Positions 31,952-40,498 of a DNA stretch of 64,000 nucleotides are shown one piece after another. Position 1 is the stretch's first letter, and each line of letters opens with the position of its first letter. This DNA comes from Mycobacterium sp. ENV421 (GTDB taxonomy: Bacteria > Actinomycetota > Actinomycetes > Mycobacteriales > Mycobacteriaceae): assembly GCF_002887815.1 (NCBI RefSeq), contig NZ_PDHO01000022.1:16047-80046 (forward strand), written 5' to 3'. Made by a program: the position numbers and the translations under genes. Under the pieces are notes generated by a model. The model did not search any database. It was not told where the DNA came from and was given only the letters and a program-made list of their open reading frames with translations.

Positions 31952-33542
31952 GGTGATCGGCCTCCACCGCGATGACGTGGTCGGCGATCCGGACCACACT
32001 GTCTCGATGTGCGACCACCACGACGGTGGATCCTGCTGCTGCGCGATCGCGGATCGCCTGCAGCACAGTCTCTTCGGTGGCCTCGTCCAGATGCGAGGTC
32101 GGCTCGTCGAGCAGCAGCACGGGCGCGCGGGACCCGAGTACCCGGGCCAGGCCCAGCCGCTGGCGTTGCCCCAGCGACAACCCCACGCCGCCGCGGCCGA
32201 GCACCGTGTCCGGTCCGTGGGGCAGTGCGGCCAACACCTCGGTGAAACCGGCTGCGTCGCAGGCGGCTTGATGGTCGGCGAGCGCGCCGAACAGATCCAG
32301 GTTCTCCGCGACCGTGCCCGGGATGATCACCGGGCGTTGAGCCAGCCAGGCCAGCTGCGGCCACCAGGCCGACCGGTCCATCTCGTCGACGTCGAGACCG
32401 CCAACGGTGATCCGGCCGTGGGTGGGACTGACCAGTCCCGCTATCGCGAGCAGGGTGGTGGACTTGCCGGCGCCGTTGGCGCCGGTGAGCACGGTGACGC
32501 TGCCGGGCAGTATGCGCCCGGACAGTAGGTGCGGTGACATTCCGTCGCGGCCGGCGACACCCAGGGCGTCGATGACGATCTCCGCGCCGGCCGCGTCCAC
32601 GGTGCCGGTGCCGTGCAACGGCGCGGGATTCTGCTCGATCAGTGCGAACGCTTTGTCGGAAGCCGCCTTTCCGTTCTGTGCGGCGTGGAATTCGACACCG
32701 ACCCGGCGCAGCGGCCAGAACACGTCGGGCGCCAGCAACAACACGGTCAGCCCCGCGGCCAGACTCATTTCGCCGTACACCAGTCGCAGACCGATGCTGA
32801 CCGCGACCAGCGCGACGCCCAGGGTGGCGATGAGTTCGAGTACCAGTGCCGACAGGAACGCGATGCGCAGGGTGGCCATGGCCGAACGACGATGGGCGGC
32901 ACTGAGTGTGGTGATGCGTTGTGCCGGGCCGTCGGCACGGCCGAGGGCCCGCAAGGTGGGGATGCCGGCGATGAGATCCAGCAGCCGGGCCTGCAGTGTG
33001 GTCATCGCGGCCAGCGCCGCCGCTGATCGCTCCGCGGTGGCCAGCCCGATCAACACCATGAAGATCGGGATCAGTGGCAGGGCGACGAGGACGATCAGTG
33101 CGGACTGAAAATCGTTGAACGCGATCACCACAACGGTGGCCGGCGTGAGGATCGCTGCCAGAAACAGCGCCGGGAGATACGCGGTGAAATATGGCCGCAG
33201 ACCGTCGAGCCCGGTGGTGATGATCGTTGCGGCGTCGTCGTGCTGGGCGTCGCGAGCAGCGGGTGGCAGCGCGGTCACGGTCCGCAGCACCCGGCCGCTG
33301 AGGTCGGCGATCACCGCACTGGCGCCCCGCTGACCGAGCCGGCCCTGCAGCAGGAGGATAAGCGCCCGAAACAGCCAGAGCCCGGCCAGGATCGCCAGTT
33401 CGGTGCGCCAGTGGCCGAGGCTGCGGGTGGCCGGGTCGGTGATGACGCCGGCCACCAGATGGCCGAGGATCACGGCGCCGGCGATCGCGCAGCCCGCGAT
33501 CAGCGTTCCGCAGCCGACTGTCGCGACCAGATACCGGCGCAC
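31938..33542 (-). CDS. cydD: CydD, subunit of the thiol/cytochrome bd assembly ABC exporter
   Basis: At least 534 residues. Exporter transmembrane domain with RALILLLQGRLGQRGASAVIADLSGRVL and YLPALFLAAILTPATVVVIAF, then ATPase: Walker A VLTGANGAGKSTTLLA, signature LSLGQRQRLGLARVLGS, Walker B APVLLLDEPTSHLDEA, H-loop VAHRDS. The first conventional start is GTG 33542, but the in-frame 20 codons before it encode SGPLDPRLWRASS, which looks like the normal conserved N-terminus. A CTG at 33602 would start it and overlaps the cydB stop as CTGA. The true protein is therefore probably about 554 residues. Partner of CydC. Confidence 0.9.
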   Translation of the reverse strand: MRRYLVATVGCGTLIAGCAIAGAVILGHLVAGVITDPATRSLGHWRTELAILAGLWLFRALILLLQGRLGQRGASAVIADLSGRVLRTVTALPPAARDAQHDDAATIITTGLDGLRPYFTAYLPALFLAAILTPATVVVIAFNDFQSALIVLVALPLIPIFMVLIGLATAERSAAALAAMTTLQARLLDLIAGIPTLRALGRADGPAQRITTLSAAHRRSAMATLRIAFLSALVLELIATLGVALVAVSIGLRLVYGEMSLAAGLTVLLLAPDVFWPLRRVGVEFHAAQNGKAASDKAFALIEQNPAPLHGTGTVDAAGAEIVIDALGVAGRDGMSPHLLSGRILPGSVTVLTGANGAGKSTTLLAIAGLVSPTHGRITVGGLDVDEMDRSAWWPQLAWLAQRPVIIPGTVAENLDLFGALADHQAACDAAGFTEVLAALPHGPDTVLGRGGVGLSLGQRQRLGLARVLGSRAPVLLLDEPTSHLDEATEETVLQAIRDRAAAGSTVVVVAHRDSVVRIADHVIAVEADHHARV

Positions 33543-33598
33543 AGCCGAAGAGGCCCGCCACAGACGTGGATCCAGCGGGCCCGACCGGCGCTGGGAGC

Positions 33599-34642
33599 TC
33601 AGGGCACGCGCCTCAATGGCAGGCCGACGGACTTGGGAATGGACTCGGCGAAGACACGTTTGCGGAACACCCAGTAGGTCCAACCCTGGTAGATCAGCAC
33701 GATCGGAGTGAATATCGCAGCCGCCCACGTCATCACCTTCAGGGTGTACGGACTGGACGAGCCGTTGTAGATCGTCAGGTCGTAGGCCGGGCTGATGGTC
33801 GACGGCACCAGGTTGGGGTACAGCGACCCGAACAGCAACGTCACCACCGCGGCGACGACGATCGTCGTCGCCAGGAATGCCCAGCCCTCCCGGGCGGCCC
33901 ACGCCGCCGCGACGGCGGCCAGTTGGGCGATAACGGCGATGGCCAGGACCGCCCAGGTCCACGGCTTCCCGTGTGCCAGTTGCGTCCACACGCCGAACGC
34001 GGCGACCAGTACCGTCGCGGGCACGCTGAGCGTGCGGGCCAGCCCGACGGCATCGCTGCGTACCGCGCCGCCGCTCTTGAGGGCCAGGAACACCGCGCCG
34101 TGGAACAGGAACAGCGCACAGGTGGCCAGCCCACCGAGCAAGGTGTACGGGTTCAGCACGTCGGACACGGCGAGGTCGGCGACGTTCTTGTCCGGCCCGA
34201 CGGGCAGTCCGTTGACCAGGATCGCGAACGCGACACCCCACAGGATCGCCGGCAGCCACGACCCGGTCGCGATGCCGATGTCGCACCAGCGGCGCCACTT
34301 CGGATCGTCGATCTTGCCGCGCCATTCGATGGCCACGACGCGCGCGATCATCGACAGCAGGATCACCAGCAGCGGGAGATACAGCGTGGAGAACACGGTG
34401 GCATACCAGTGCGGAAAGGCCGCGAACATGGCGCCGCCCGCGGTGATCAGCCACACCTCGTTGCCGTCCCATACCGGGCCGATGGTGTTCAGCACCGCCC
34501 GACGATGAGATTCTGCGTCTCCCTTACCGATCCGGCCCAGCCAGGTCATCACCATGCCGACGCCGAAGTCGAAGCCCTCCAGGACGAAAAAGCCCAGGAA
34601 CAGCACCGCCACGATCACGAACCAAATCTGTTGCAGCCCCAT
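33599..34642 (-). CDS. cydB: Cytochrome bd ubiquinol/menaquinol oxidase subunit II
   Basis: 347 residues with eight or nine helices. Seen: IWFVIVAVLFLGFFVLEGFDFGVGM at the N-terminus, the conserved NTIGPVWDGNEVWLITAGGAMFAAFP, and NPYTLLGGLATCALFLFHGAVFLALK. CydB partners CydA in the high-affinity bd oxidase, which reduces oxygen without proton pumping, in low-oxygen growth or when the bcc-aa3 branch is inhibited. It starts 10 bp after cydA. Confidence 0.97.
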   Translation of the reverse strand: MGLQQIWFVIVAVLFLGFFVLEGFDFGVGMVMTWLGRIGKGDAESHRRAVLNTIGPVWDGNEVWLITAGGAMFAAFPHWYATVFSTLYLPLLVILLSMIARVVAIEWRGKIDDPKWRRWCDIGIATGSWLPAILWGVAFAILVNGLPVGPDKNVADLAVSDVLNPYTLLGGLATCALFLFHGAVFLALKSGGAVRSDAVGLARTLSVPATVLVAAFGVWTQLAHGKPWTWAVLAIAVIAQLAAVAAAWAAREGWAFLATTIVVAAVVTLLFGSLYPNLVPSTISPAYDLTIYNGSSSPYTLKVMTWAAAIFTPIVLIYQGWTYWVFRKRVFAESIPKSVGLPLRRVP

Positions 34643-34652
34643 GGTTGGCTCC

Positions 34653-36110
34653 TCAGTAGGCGAACGACAGGGGTGCGACTTCGTCGTCCCCGGGCGGGGT
34701 GGGCGGCGCCGGCTCGGCGTCGTGCTCGAGCGGGCCCGCGGTCACATATCTGCGGACCAGGTAGAACCAGATCACCGCCAGCACCGCGTAAATCAGGGTG
34801 AACGAGATCAGCGATACCCACACCAGGCCCGGTCCGTGCAGTGACACGCCTTGTCGAACGGTCAGCCGGACCAGTTGATCGCCGTCGGGGTTGGGCGCGA
34901 CCACCCACGGCTGGCGGCCCATCTCGGTGAACACCCAGCCGGCGATGGCAGCCAGGAACGGTGTCGGGATGGTCCACAGCGCGAAGCGGGAATACCACTT
35001 TCCTTCCCGTGTGCCCGGCACCCGGCCGCGCCGCGTCAGCCACAGTGTGGCCAGTGCGAACAGCAGCGGCACCGCCATCAAGCCGATCATCGCGCGGAAC
35101 GCCCAGTAGGTGACGAACAGATTGGGCACATACCACCCGGGACCGAACTTCTGTTCATATTGCTGCTGAAGGTCTTTGGTGCCCTGCAACGTCACTCCGC
35201 TGAACTTGCCCTCAGCCAGGAACGGCAGTGCGAAAGGCACCTCGATGACGCGGGTGATGCTGTCACAGTTGTTGTGCGTCCCGACGGTCAGAAGCGACAG
35301 GTTGGGATCGGTTTCGGTGTGGCACAACGATTCCGCGGCAGCCATCTTCATCGGCTGCTGGTGGAACATCAGCTTGCCTTGCACGTCGCCGGTGAAAAAC
35401 AAGCCGACGCAGGCGACCAGAGCGACCAGTGAGCCCAGGATCGCGCCCGGACGGTACATCGCGACGGCGTCGGGGCTGGCTTTGGACCGCACCATCCACC
35501 ACGCGCAGACGGCAGCCACGAACGTCGCGGCGGTGAGGAACGACGCGGTGACCGCATGCCAGAAGGCCGCGACTCCGGTGTTGTTGGTGAACAACTCGAC
35601 GATGCTCTGCAGTTCGGCGCGACCCGTCTGCGGGTTGAACCGGGTGCCCACCGGGTGCTGCATCCACGAATTCGCGGTGATGATGAAGAAGGCCGAAAGG
35701 TTGACCGCGATGGCCACCAGCCAGATCGACGTCAGGTGCAGCCAGCGGGGGAGTCGGGTCCAGCCGAATATCCACAGCCCGATGAACGTCGACTCCAGGA
35801 AGAACGCAACCAGGCCCTCCAGCGCCAGCGGCGCGCCGAACACATCGCCGACGAAGCGGGAGTATTCGCTCCAGTTCATCCCGAATTGGAACTCCTGCAC
35901 GATGCCGGTCGCGACACCGATGGCGAAGTTGATCAGGAAGATCTTGCCGAAGAATTTGGTCAGCCGATACCAGGCCGGGTTGTCGGTGAGGACCCAGATC
36001 GTCTGCATGACAGCGATCAGCGGCGCCAGCCCGATCGTGAGCGGTACGAATATGAAGTGGTAGACCGTCGTGATTCCGAATTGCCATCGGGACACGTCAA
36101 GAGCGCTCAT
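34653..36110 (-). CDS. cydA: Cytochrome bd ubiquinol/menaquinol oxidase subunit I
   Basis: 485 residues, haem-bearing subunit. His ligand region WQFGITTVYHFIFVPLTIG near the N-terminus (axial His about 19), the conserved quinol/haem segments EFQFGMNWSEYSRFVGDVFG and the GRQPWVV motif after the Q-loop (WVFTEMGRQPWVV). The Q-loop is the short actinobacterial type. ATG 36110 is chosen for similarity to mycobacterial CydA (SALDVSRWQFGI) and because TTGGAGAG precedes it by about 8 bases; the in-frame ATG at 36125 is weaker. First gene of cydABDC. The dyad at 36137-36182 lies in its leader. Confidence 0.97.
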   Translation of the reverse strand: MSALDVSRWQFGITTVYHFIFVPLTIGLAPLIAVMQTIWVLTDNPAWYRLTKFFGKIFLINFAIGVATGIVQEFQFGMNWSEYSRFVGDVFGAPLALEGLVAFFLESTFIGLWIFGWTRLPRWLHLTSIWLVAIAVNLSAFFIITANSWMQHPVGTRFNPQTGRAELQSIVELFTNNTGVAAFWHAVTASFLTAATFVAAVCAWWMVRSKASPDAVAMYRPGAILGSLVALVACVGLFFTGDVQGKLMFHQQPMKMAAAESLCHTETDPNLSLLTVGTHNNCDSITRVIEVPFALPFLAEGKFSGVTLQGTKDLQQQYEQKFGPGWYVPNLFVTYWAFRAMIGLMAVPLLFALATLWLTRRGRVPGTREGKWYSRFALWTIPTPFLAAIAGWVFTEMGRQPWVVAPNPDGDQLVRLTVRQGVSLHGPGLVWVSLISFTLIYAVLAVIWFYLVRRYVTAGPLEHDAEPAPPTPPGDDEVAPLSFAY

Positions 36111-36136
36111 CGCGGAACTCTCCAACCAACGCGAAA

Positions 36137-36182
36137 GGCGCGGATCGCCTATCTACGACAAAGTGTAGTAGCGATCCGCGCC
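36137..36182 (-). promoter_or_regulatory. Large dyad in the cydA leader with an embedded TAC-type operator-like palindrome
   Basis: Outer perfect 12-bp inverted repeat GGCGCGGATCGC (36137-36148) with GCGATCCGCGCC (36171-36182). Inside it is a second dyad, TACGACA-AAG-TGTAGTA (36154-36170), whose half-sites match 6 of 7. It lies 27 bp upstream of cydA and 38 bp downstream of the HdeD-like gene. It could be a terminator of that gene, a leader hairpin, or an operator: TACxACA/TGTAGTA half-sites resemble those used by BlaI/MecI-type repressors. Structure is directly visible; function is inference. Confidence 0.55.
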
Positions 36183-36220
36183 GTTCGCGCTAGAGCCTTT
36201 TGGCCTTTGTGACGAGAATC

Positions 36221-36802
36221 CTAGGGCGTCGTGGCGGCGATTCGGTCGCCGAGGTTCTTCGACGCCTTGCGGATTCCGAAGGAGGCCACCACTTCGAAAA
36301 CGCCGATGACGACCAGCCAGATACCCACCACGAGGGTCAGCGTGGCCAGCGACGGGAACGGTGACGCCAGCACGACGATGCCGGCGATGAGGCTGATCAC
36401 GCCGACGAAGATCTCCCAGCCGCGGCCGGGGGTGTCCGGGTCGCTGATCGCGGACACCGCGGTGGCGACGCCACGGAAGATGAAGCCCACACCGATCCAG
36501 ATCGCCAGCAGCAGAATGGAGTTCTGGATGCTGCGGAAGCAGAGCACCGCGAGGATCAGGGCAGCGGCACCGCTGATGAACAACATGACCCGGCCGCCGG
36601 CCGACACATGCAGGGTGAAGGCGTGGAACACCTGCGAGATGCCCGTCACCAGAAGGTAGGCGCCGAAGAAGATCGCGGCGACGAGGATGGAGATTCCCGG
36701 CCAGACGAGTACCAGGATTCCGAGAACGAGCGACAGAACGCCCGACAGCAGGACCGACTTCCACAGATGCGGCAGAAGCGGCGGGGCAGAGGTGGTTGTC
36801 AT
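36221..36802 (-). CDS. HdeD/DUF308 family membrane protein
   Basis: 193 residues, six hydrophobic helices arranged as three pairs typical of HdeD-like DUF308 proteins: SVLLSGVLSLVLGILVLVWP, AAIFFGAYLLVTGISQVF, LFISGAAALILAVLCF, AIWIGVGFIFRGVATAV, GVISLIAGIVVLASP, LVVGIWLVVIGVFEVVASFGI. HdeD is linked to acid stress in enterobacteria, but the role in mycobacteria is not known. It corresponds by position to Rv1624c beside the cyd genes. It ends 111 bp upstream of the cydA start on the same strand. Confidence 0.88.
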   Translation of the reverse strand: MTTTSAPPLLPHLWKSVLLSGVLSLVLGILVLVWPGISILVAAIFFGAYLLVTGISQVFHAFTLHVSAGGRVMLFISGAAALILAVLCFRSIQNSILLLAIWIGVGFIFRGVATAVSAISDPDTPGRGWEIFVGVISLIAGIVVLASPFPSLATLTLVVGIWLVVIGVFEVVASFGIRKASKNLGDRIAATTP

Positions 36803-36869
36803 GGCCGGAAGTGTTGCACAGCGGGTTGACGATCGACGTCATTTGACCACTTCAACGGGTGAATTGACG

Positions 36870-37205
36870 TCAAAGAGTGTCCTCGTCGTCACCGCGTTCG
36901 CGCAGCGACAGCCAGTACAGCATGGTGATCAATCCGAATATCAGGAGCGCGGCGATCAGGTCGGACCACTGGAACGGGTAGACGGCTCCGTCGATGGACA
37001 GCACCATCACGGTTTCGGCGACGGCGAAGAACAGAAAGAAGACGCCGAGGAACCGGCGGGCCGGCGACCGGTGCAACCGGGTCCGGCGGACTTCCACCAT
37101 CAGGCTCAGCAGCAGCACCGGCAGCACTTGCGCGAGGGTCGCGGCCGTGGGGCCGTCCATGATGGCGAAATGGATTCGATTCAGGTCAGGCACGGCGGGC
37201 CACAC
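36870..37205 (-). CDS. Small membrane protein of unknown function
   Basis: 111 residues from GTG 37205, with three predicted helices: AATLAQVLPVLLLSLMVEV, RRFLGVFFLFFAVAETVMVLS and LIAALLIFGLITMLYWLSL. An ATG at 37160 would give a shorter 96-residue form that keeps all helices. No family recognised. It is divergent from the amino-acid ABC transporter and precedes the HdeD gene by 67 bp, so they may be cotranscribed. Confidence 0.62.
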   Translation of the reverse strand: MWPAVPDLNRIHFAIMDGPTAATLAQVLPVLLLSLMVEVRRTRLHRSPARRFLGVFFLFFAVAETVMVLSIDGAVYPFQWSDLIAALLIFGLITMLYWLSLRERGDDEDTL

Positions 37206-37343
37206 TAGCTGCGCGTACCTGTGGATCCGCTGCCAGATGGTTACGGTGCTACTACTGTTCCGTTACCGGGAGTACAAAACCCGGATCAGGCCATTAGTTT
37301 CGGGCAGGACGGCCCGGGATGCAGTCGAGAGAAAGAGGCAACC

Positions 37344-38243
37344 GTGCTCACTGGATGGTGTCGCGTAGTTGGAGTGATTGGCATAGCCGGTGCCTTGGCA
37401 CTGTCCGGCTGCAGCAGCAAGAGTGACTCTGGCGCAGGGCCGTCGACGGCGACCACGGCGGCCAAGGCAGAGAAGGTCGACGAGATCGCGGCGACGGTTC
37501 CCGACGACATCAAGAAGTCGGGCAAGTTGGTCGTCGGCGTCAACATTCCTTATGCGCCCAACGAATTCAAGGATTCCAGCGGCAAGATCGTCGGCTTCGA
37601 CGTCGACCTGATGAACGCCATCGCCTCCACGATGGGCTTGACCGCCGACTTCCGCGAAGCGGACTTCGCCAAGATCATCCCCTCGATCCAGCAGGGCACC
37701 TTCAACGTCGGCATGTCGTCGTTCACCGACACCAAGGAGCGCCAGCAGTCGGTGGACTTCGTCGACTACTTCAACGCGGGCATCATGTGGGCGCAGCGGC
37801 CCGGGTCGCCGATCGATCCGAACAACGCGTGCGGCAAGAAGGTCGCCGTGCAGGCGACCACCACCGAGGAAACCGACGAGCTCCCCAAGAAGAGCAAGGC
37901 GTGCACGGACGCCGGGAAGCCGGCCATCGAGATCCTGAAGTTCGACGGGCAGGACGCCGCCACCAACGCGGTGGTTCTCGGCCAGGCCGACGCGATGTCG
38001 GCGGATTCGCCGGTGACCGCGTACGCCATCAAGCAGAGCAACGGCAAGCTCGAGGCTGCCGGCGAGATCTTCGACTCCGCGCCCTACGGCTGGCCGGTCG
38101 CCAAGGGTTCGCCGTTGGCCGCTTCCCTGCAGAAGGCGCTCGAACACCTCATCGAGACCGGTGATTACAAGACGATCGCCAGCAACTGGGGTGTTGAAGC
38201 CGGGATGATCACCAAGCCGGTCATCAACGGGGGGACCAGCTAA
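37344..38243 (+). CDS. Polar amino-acid ABC transporter, substrate-binding lipoprotein
   Basis: 299 residues. GTG 37344 follows GAAAGAGG by about 6 bases. Signal peptide with lipobox IAGALALSGCSS. Solute-binding family 3 domain: GKLVVGVNIPYAPNEF, GFDVDLMNAIASTMGLTADFREADFAKIIPSIQQGTFNVGMSSFTDT, and the ligand-gate stretch QADAMSADSPVTAYAI. The family binds glutamate, glutamine, arginine, histidine, ectoine or cystine; the ligand here cannot be decided. First gene of a three-gene operon with permease and ATPase. The leader 37206-37343 has no recognised element. Confidence 0.93.
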   Translation: MLTGWCRVVGVIGIAGALALSGCSSKSDSGAGPSTATTAAKAEKVDEIAATVPDDIKKSGKLVVGVNIPYAPNEFKDSSGKIVGFDVDLMNAIASTMGLTADFREADFAKIIPSIQQGTFNVGMSSFTDTKERQQSVDFVDYFNAGIMWAQRPGSPIDPNNACGKKVAVQATTTEETDELPKKSKACTDAGKPAIEILKFDGQDAATNAVVLGQADAMSADSPVTAYAIKQSNGKLEAAGEIFDSAPYGWPVAKGSPLAASLQKALEHLIETGDYKTIASNWGVEAGMITKPVINGGTS

Positions 38244-38248
38244 CCGAT

Positions 38249-39169
38249 ATGGCTGTCGACGAGTCGGCTCCACCTGCCATCAACGCGGTACCGCTTCGTC
38301 ATCCGTGGCGGTGGGTGGGGGCGGCCGTCATCATCGTTCTGGTTGGCCTGTTCATCTATGGCGCGGCCACCAACCCGGCCTACGGCTGGTCGACGTACGG
38401 CGAGTATCTGTTCAACGACCGGATCATGCTCGGTGTCTTCAACACACTGCAGCTGACGGTGTACGCGATGGTGCTCGGCGTCGTGCTGGGTGTGATCCTG
38501 TCGGTGATGCGACTGTCGCCGAACCCCGTATTCGGTTCGGTGGCATGGGTTTTCCTGTGGATCTTCCGCGGCACACCGGTGTACGTGCAGCTGGTGTTCT
38601 GGGGGCTGATCCCGACGATCTATCAGCACATCCAGTTGGGCGTGCCGTTCGGGCCGTCGTTCTTCCATCTAGACCTGCAGAACCTGTCCATCCCGTTCCT
38701 GCTGGCGGTCATCGGTCTCGGACTCAACGAGGCCGCGTACATGGCCGAGATCATCCGGGCAGGCATCACGTCGGTGCCCGAAGGGCAGTCGGAGGCATCG
38801 ACCGCGCTGGGTATGTCGTGGGGAATGACGATGCGCCGCACCGTGCTTCCGCAGGCGATGCGGGTCATCATCCCGCCGACCGGCAACGAGGTCATCAGCA
38901 TGCTGAAGACCACATCGCTGGTGACGGCCGTGCCGTATTCCTATGACCTGTACAGCATTGCCTCGCGGGAGATCGCGGCCCGGACCTTCGAACCGGTTCC
39001 GATGCTGCTGGTGGCGGCGACCTGGTACCTGGTGATCACCAGTGTGCTGATGGTGGGGCAGTACTACCTCGAGAAGTACTTCTCCCGCGGCATCTCCCGG
39101 CAGTTGACCTCCAAACAACTCGAGGCCTTGGCCAAGGCACAGACCGGTACGGAGGCGGGACACGTATGA
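38249..39169 (+). CDS. Polar amino-acid ABC transporter, permease
   Basis: 306 residues, HisM/GlnP-type permease. One N-terminal helix (WVGAAVIIVLVGLFIYGAAT), then the 5-helix core with the TIGR01726-type segment GVFNTLQLTVYAMVLGVVLG, WIFRGTPVYVQL, and the EAA loop EAAYMAEIIRAGITSVPEGQ-SEASTALGM that docks the ATPase. It starts 5 bp after the binding-protein stop; its stop overlaps the ATPase start (ATGA). Confidence 0.93.
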   Translation: MAVDESAPPAINAVPLRHPWRWVGAAVIIVLVGLFIYGAATNPAYGWSTYGEYLFNDRIMLGVFNTLQLTVYAMVLGVVLGVILSVMRLSPNPVFGSVAWVFLWIFRGTPVYVQLVFWGLIPTIYQHIQLGVPFGPSFFHLDLQNLSIPFLLAVIGLGLNEAAYMAEIIRAGITSVPEGQSEASTALGMSWGMTMRRTVLPQAMRVIIPPTGNEVISMLKTTSLVTAVPYSYDLYSIASREIAARTFEPVPMLLVAATWYLVITSVLMVGQYYLEKYFSRGISRQLTSKQLEALAKAQTGTEAGHV

Positions 39170-39933
39170 CCGGCGAACCCATGGTGCGCGCCGAGCGGGT
39201 GTGCAAGGACTTCGGCGCCCTGTCGGTGCTCAAAGGTGTGACGCTGTCGGTGGACCCCGGCAAGGTGCTCGTGCTTGTCGGGCCGTCGGGCTCCGGCAAG
39301 TCCACATTCCTGCGCTGCATCAATCACCTCGAAACTGTCAGTGCCGGAAGGCTTTACGTCGATGGCGATCTCATCGGGTATCGCGAGCGTGGCGACAAGC
39401 TCTATGAGATGCCCCCGCGCGAGGCCGCCAAACAGCGCCGCGACATCGGGATGGTGTTCCAGCACTTCAATCTTTTCCCGCACCGCACGGCGCTGGCCAA
39501 CATCATCGAATCGCCGGTGCACGTCAAGCGGATGAAGAAGGCTGCCGCGCTCGATCGGGCTCGGGATCTGCTCAATCAGGTGGGCCTGTCCGAGAAGGCC
39601 GACGCCTACCCGGCGCAGCTGTCGGGCGGCCAACAGCAGCGGGTGGCGATCGCACGGGCACTGGCGATGGACCCCAAGCTGATGCTGTTCGACGAGCCGA
39701 CCTCGGCGTTGGACCCCGAACTCGTCGGCGAAGTGCTGGGCGTGATGAAAAAACTTGCCAGCGAGGGCATGACGATGATCGTGGTGACGCACGAGATGGG
39801 TTTCGCCCGCGAGGTCGCCGACGAACTGGTGTTCATGGACGGTGGGGTGATCGTCGAAAGCGGGCCGCCTCGGGAAGTCCTGAGTAACCCGCAGCACGAC
39901 CGGACGAAGGCCTTCCTGTCCAAAGTCATGTAG
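39166..39933 (+). CDS. Polar amino-acid ABC transporter, ATP-binding protein
   Basis: 255 residues, GlnQ/HisP type. Walker A VLVGPSGSGKSTFLR (near 38-52), Q-loop GMVFQHFNLFPHRTALANI, signature LSGGQQQRVAIARALAMDP, Walker B LMLFDEPTSALDPELV, and H-loop VVTHEMGFAREVADELVFMDGG. Family-typical length. Coupled to the permease by a 4-bp overlap. Confidence 0.95.
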   Translation: MTGEPMVRAERVCKDFGALSVLKGVTLSVDPGKVLVLVGPSGSGKSTFLRCINHLETVSAGRLYVDGDLIGYRERGDKLYEMPPREAAKQRRDIGMVFQHFNLFPHRTALANIIESPVHVKRMKKAAALDRARDLLNQVGLSEKADAYPAQLSGGQQQRVAIARALAMDPKLMLFDEPTSALDPELVGEVLGVMKKLASEGMTMIVVTHEMGFAREVADELVFMDGGVIVESGPPREVLSNPQHDRTKAFLSKVM

Positions 39934-40000
39934 CGCCCGGCGTGACGAGGATGACAGCGAATCGGGGCAGGTTTACCGGTCACATCCTGTTGAACACTGC

Positions 40001-40498
40001 ATGACGACAGCGACTGGACAACGACGAAACCCCGCAGAAGTAACCGGATTCCAGGCCTCGGCAGATTTGGCAGGCAACCTGCAGCGAGTCCTGGTGGACC
40101 TCATCGAATTGCATCTGCAGGGCAAGCAGGCGCACTGGAACGTCGTCGGAACCAACTTCCGCGATCTGCACCTGCAGCTCGACGACGTCGTCGACTTCGC
40201 CCGCGAATCCAGTGACACGATCGCCGAGCGGATGCGTGCGCTGGACGCGGTGCCCGACGGCCGCTCCGACACCGTCGCGGCGACCACCAGCGTCCCGCAG
40301 ATTCCCGGGTACGAGCACAACACCAGCGAGGTGGTCGAGCTGATCACCACGGCGATCTACGCCGTCGTCGCCACGCTGCGCGACGTGCACGACGCCGTCG
40401 ACGCCGAGGACCCTACGACAGCCGACCAGCTGCACCAGATGATCGACGGGCTCGAGAAGCTGGCGTGGCTGCTCAAGTCGGAGAACCGCAAGGTCTAA
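40001..40498 (+). CDS. dps: Dps ferritin-like DNA-protecting protein (mycobacterial Dps2 type)
   Basis: 165 residues. Dps dodecamers oxidise and store iron and protect DNA in starvation or oxidative stress. Ferroxidase-site residues are visible in KQAHWNVVG (His45) and RDLHLQLDDVVDFARE (His57, Asp61). The ATIAERMRALD-like stretch reads DTIAERMRALDAVPDGRSDT, very close to what I remember of M. smegmatis Dps2, and the tail LEKLAWLLKSENRKV is the same. It ends overlapping the convergent cyclase gene by 4 bp. A GGTTTACC element sits about 30 bp upstream of the start, but no sigma-factor consensus was convincing. Confidence 0.94.
   Translation: MTTATGQRRNPAEVTGFQASADLAGNLQRVLVDLIELHLQGKQAHWNVVGTNFRDLHLQLDDVVDFARESSDTIAERMRALDAVPDGRSDTVAATTSVPQIPGYEHNTSEVVELITTAIYAVVATLRDVHDAVDAEDPTTADQLHQMIDGLEKLAWLLKSENRKV

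Noticed and set aside
31852..33561. 569-codon alternative frame within cydD
   Set aside because: Arg/Pro/His-rich shadow frame; the correct frame holds Walker A, signature and Walker B motifs of CydD.
36137..36182. CRP/FNR-type or DosR box upstream of cydA
   Set aside because: No TGTGA-N6-TCACA or DosR-type sequence is present; the visible symmetry is of the TACxACA/TGTAGTA kind.
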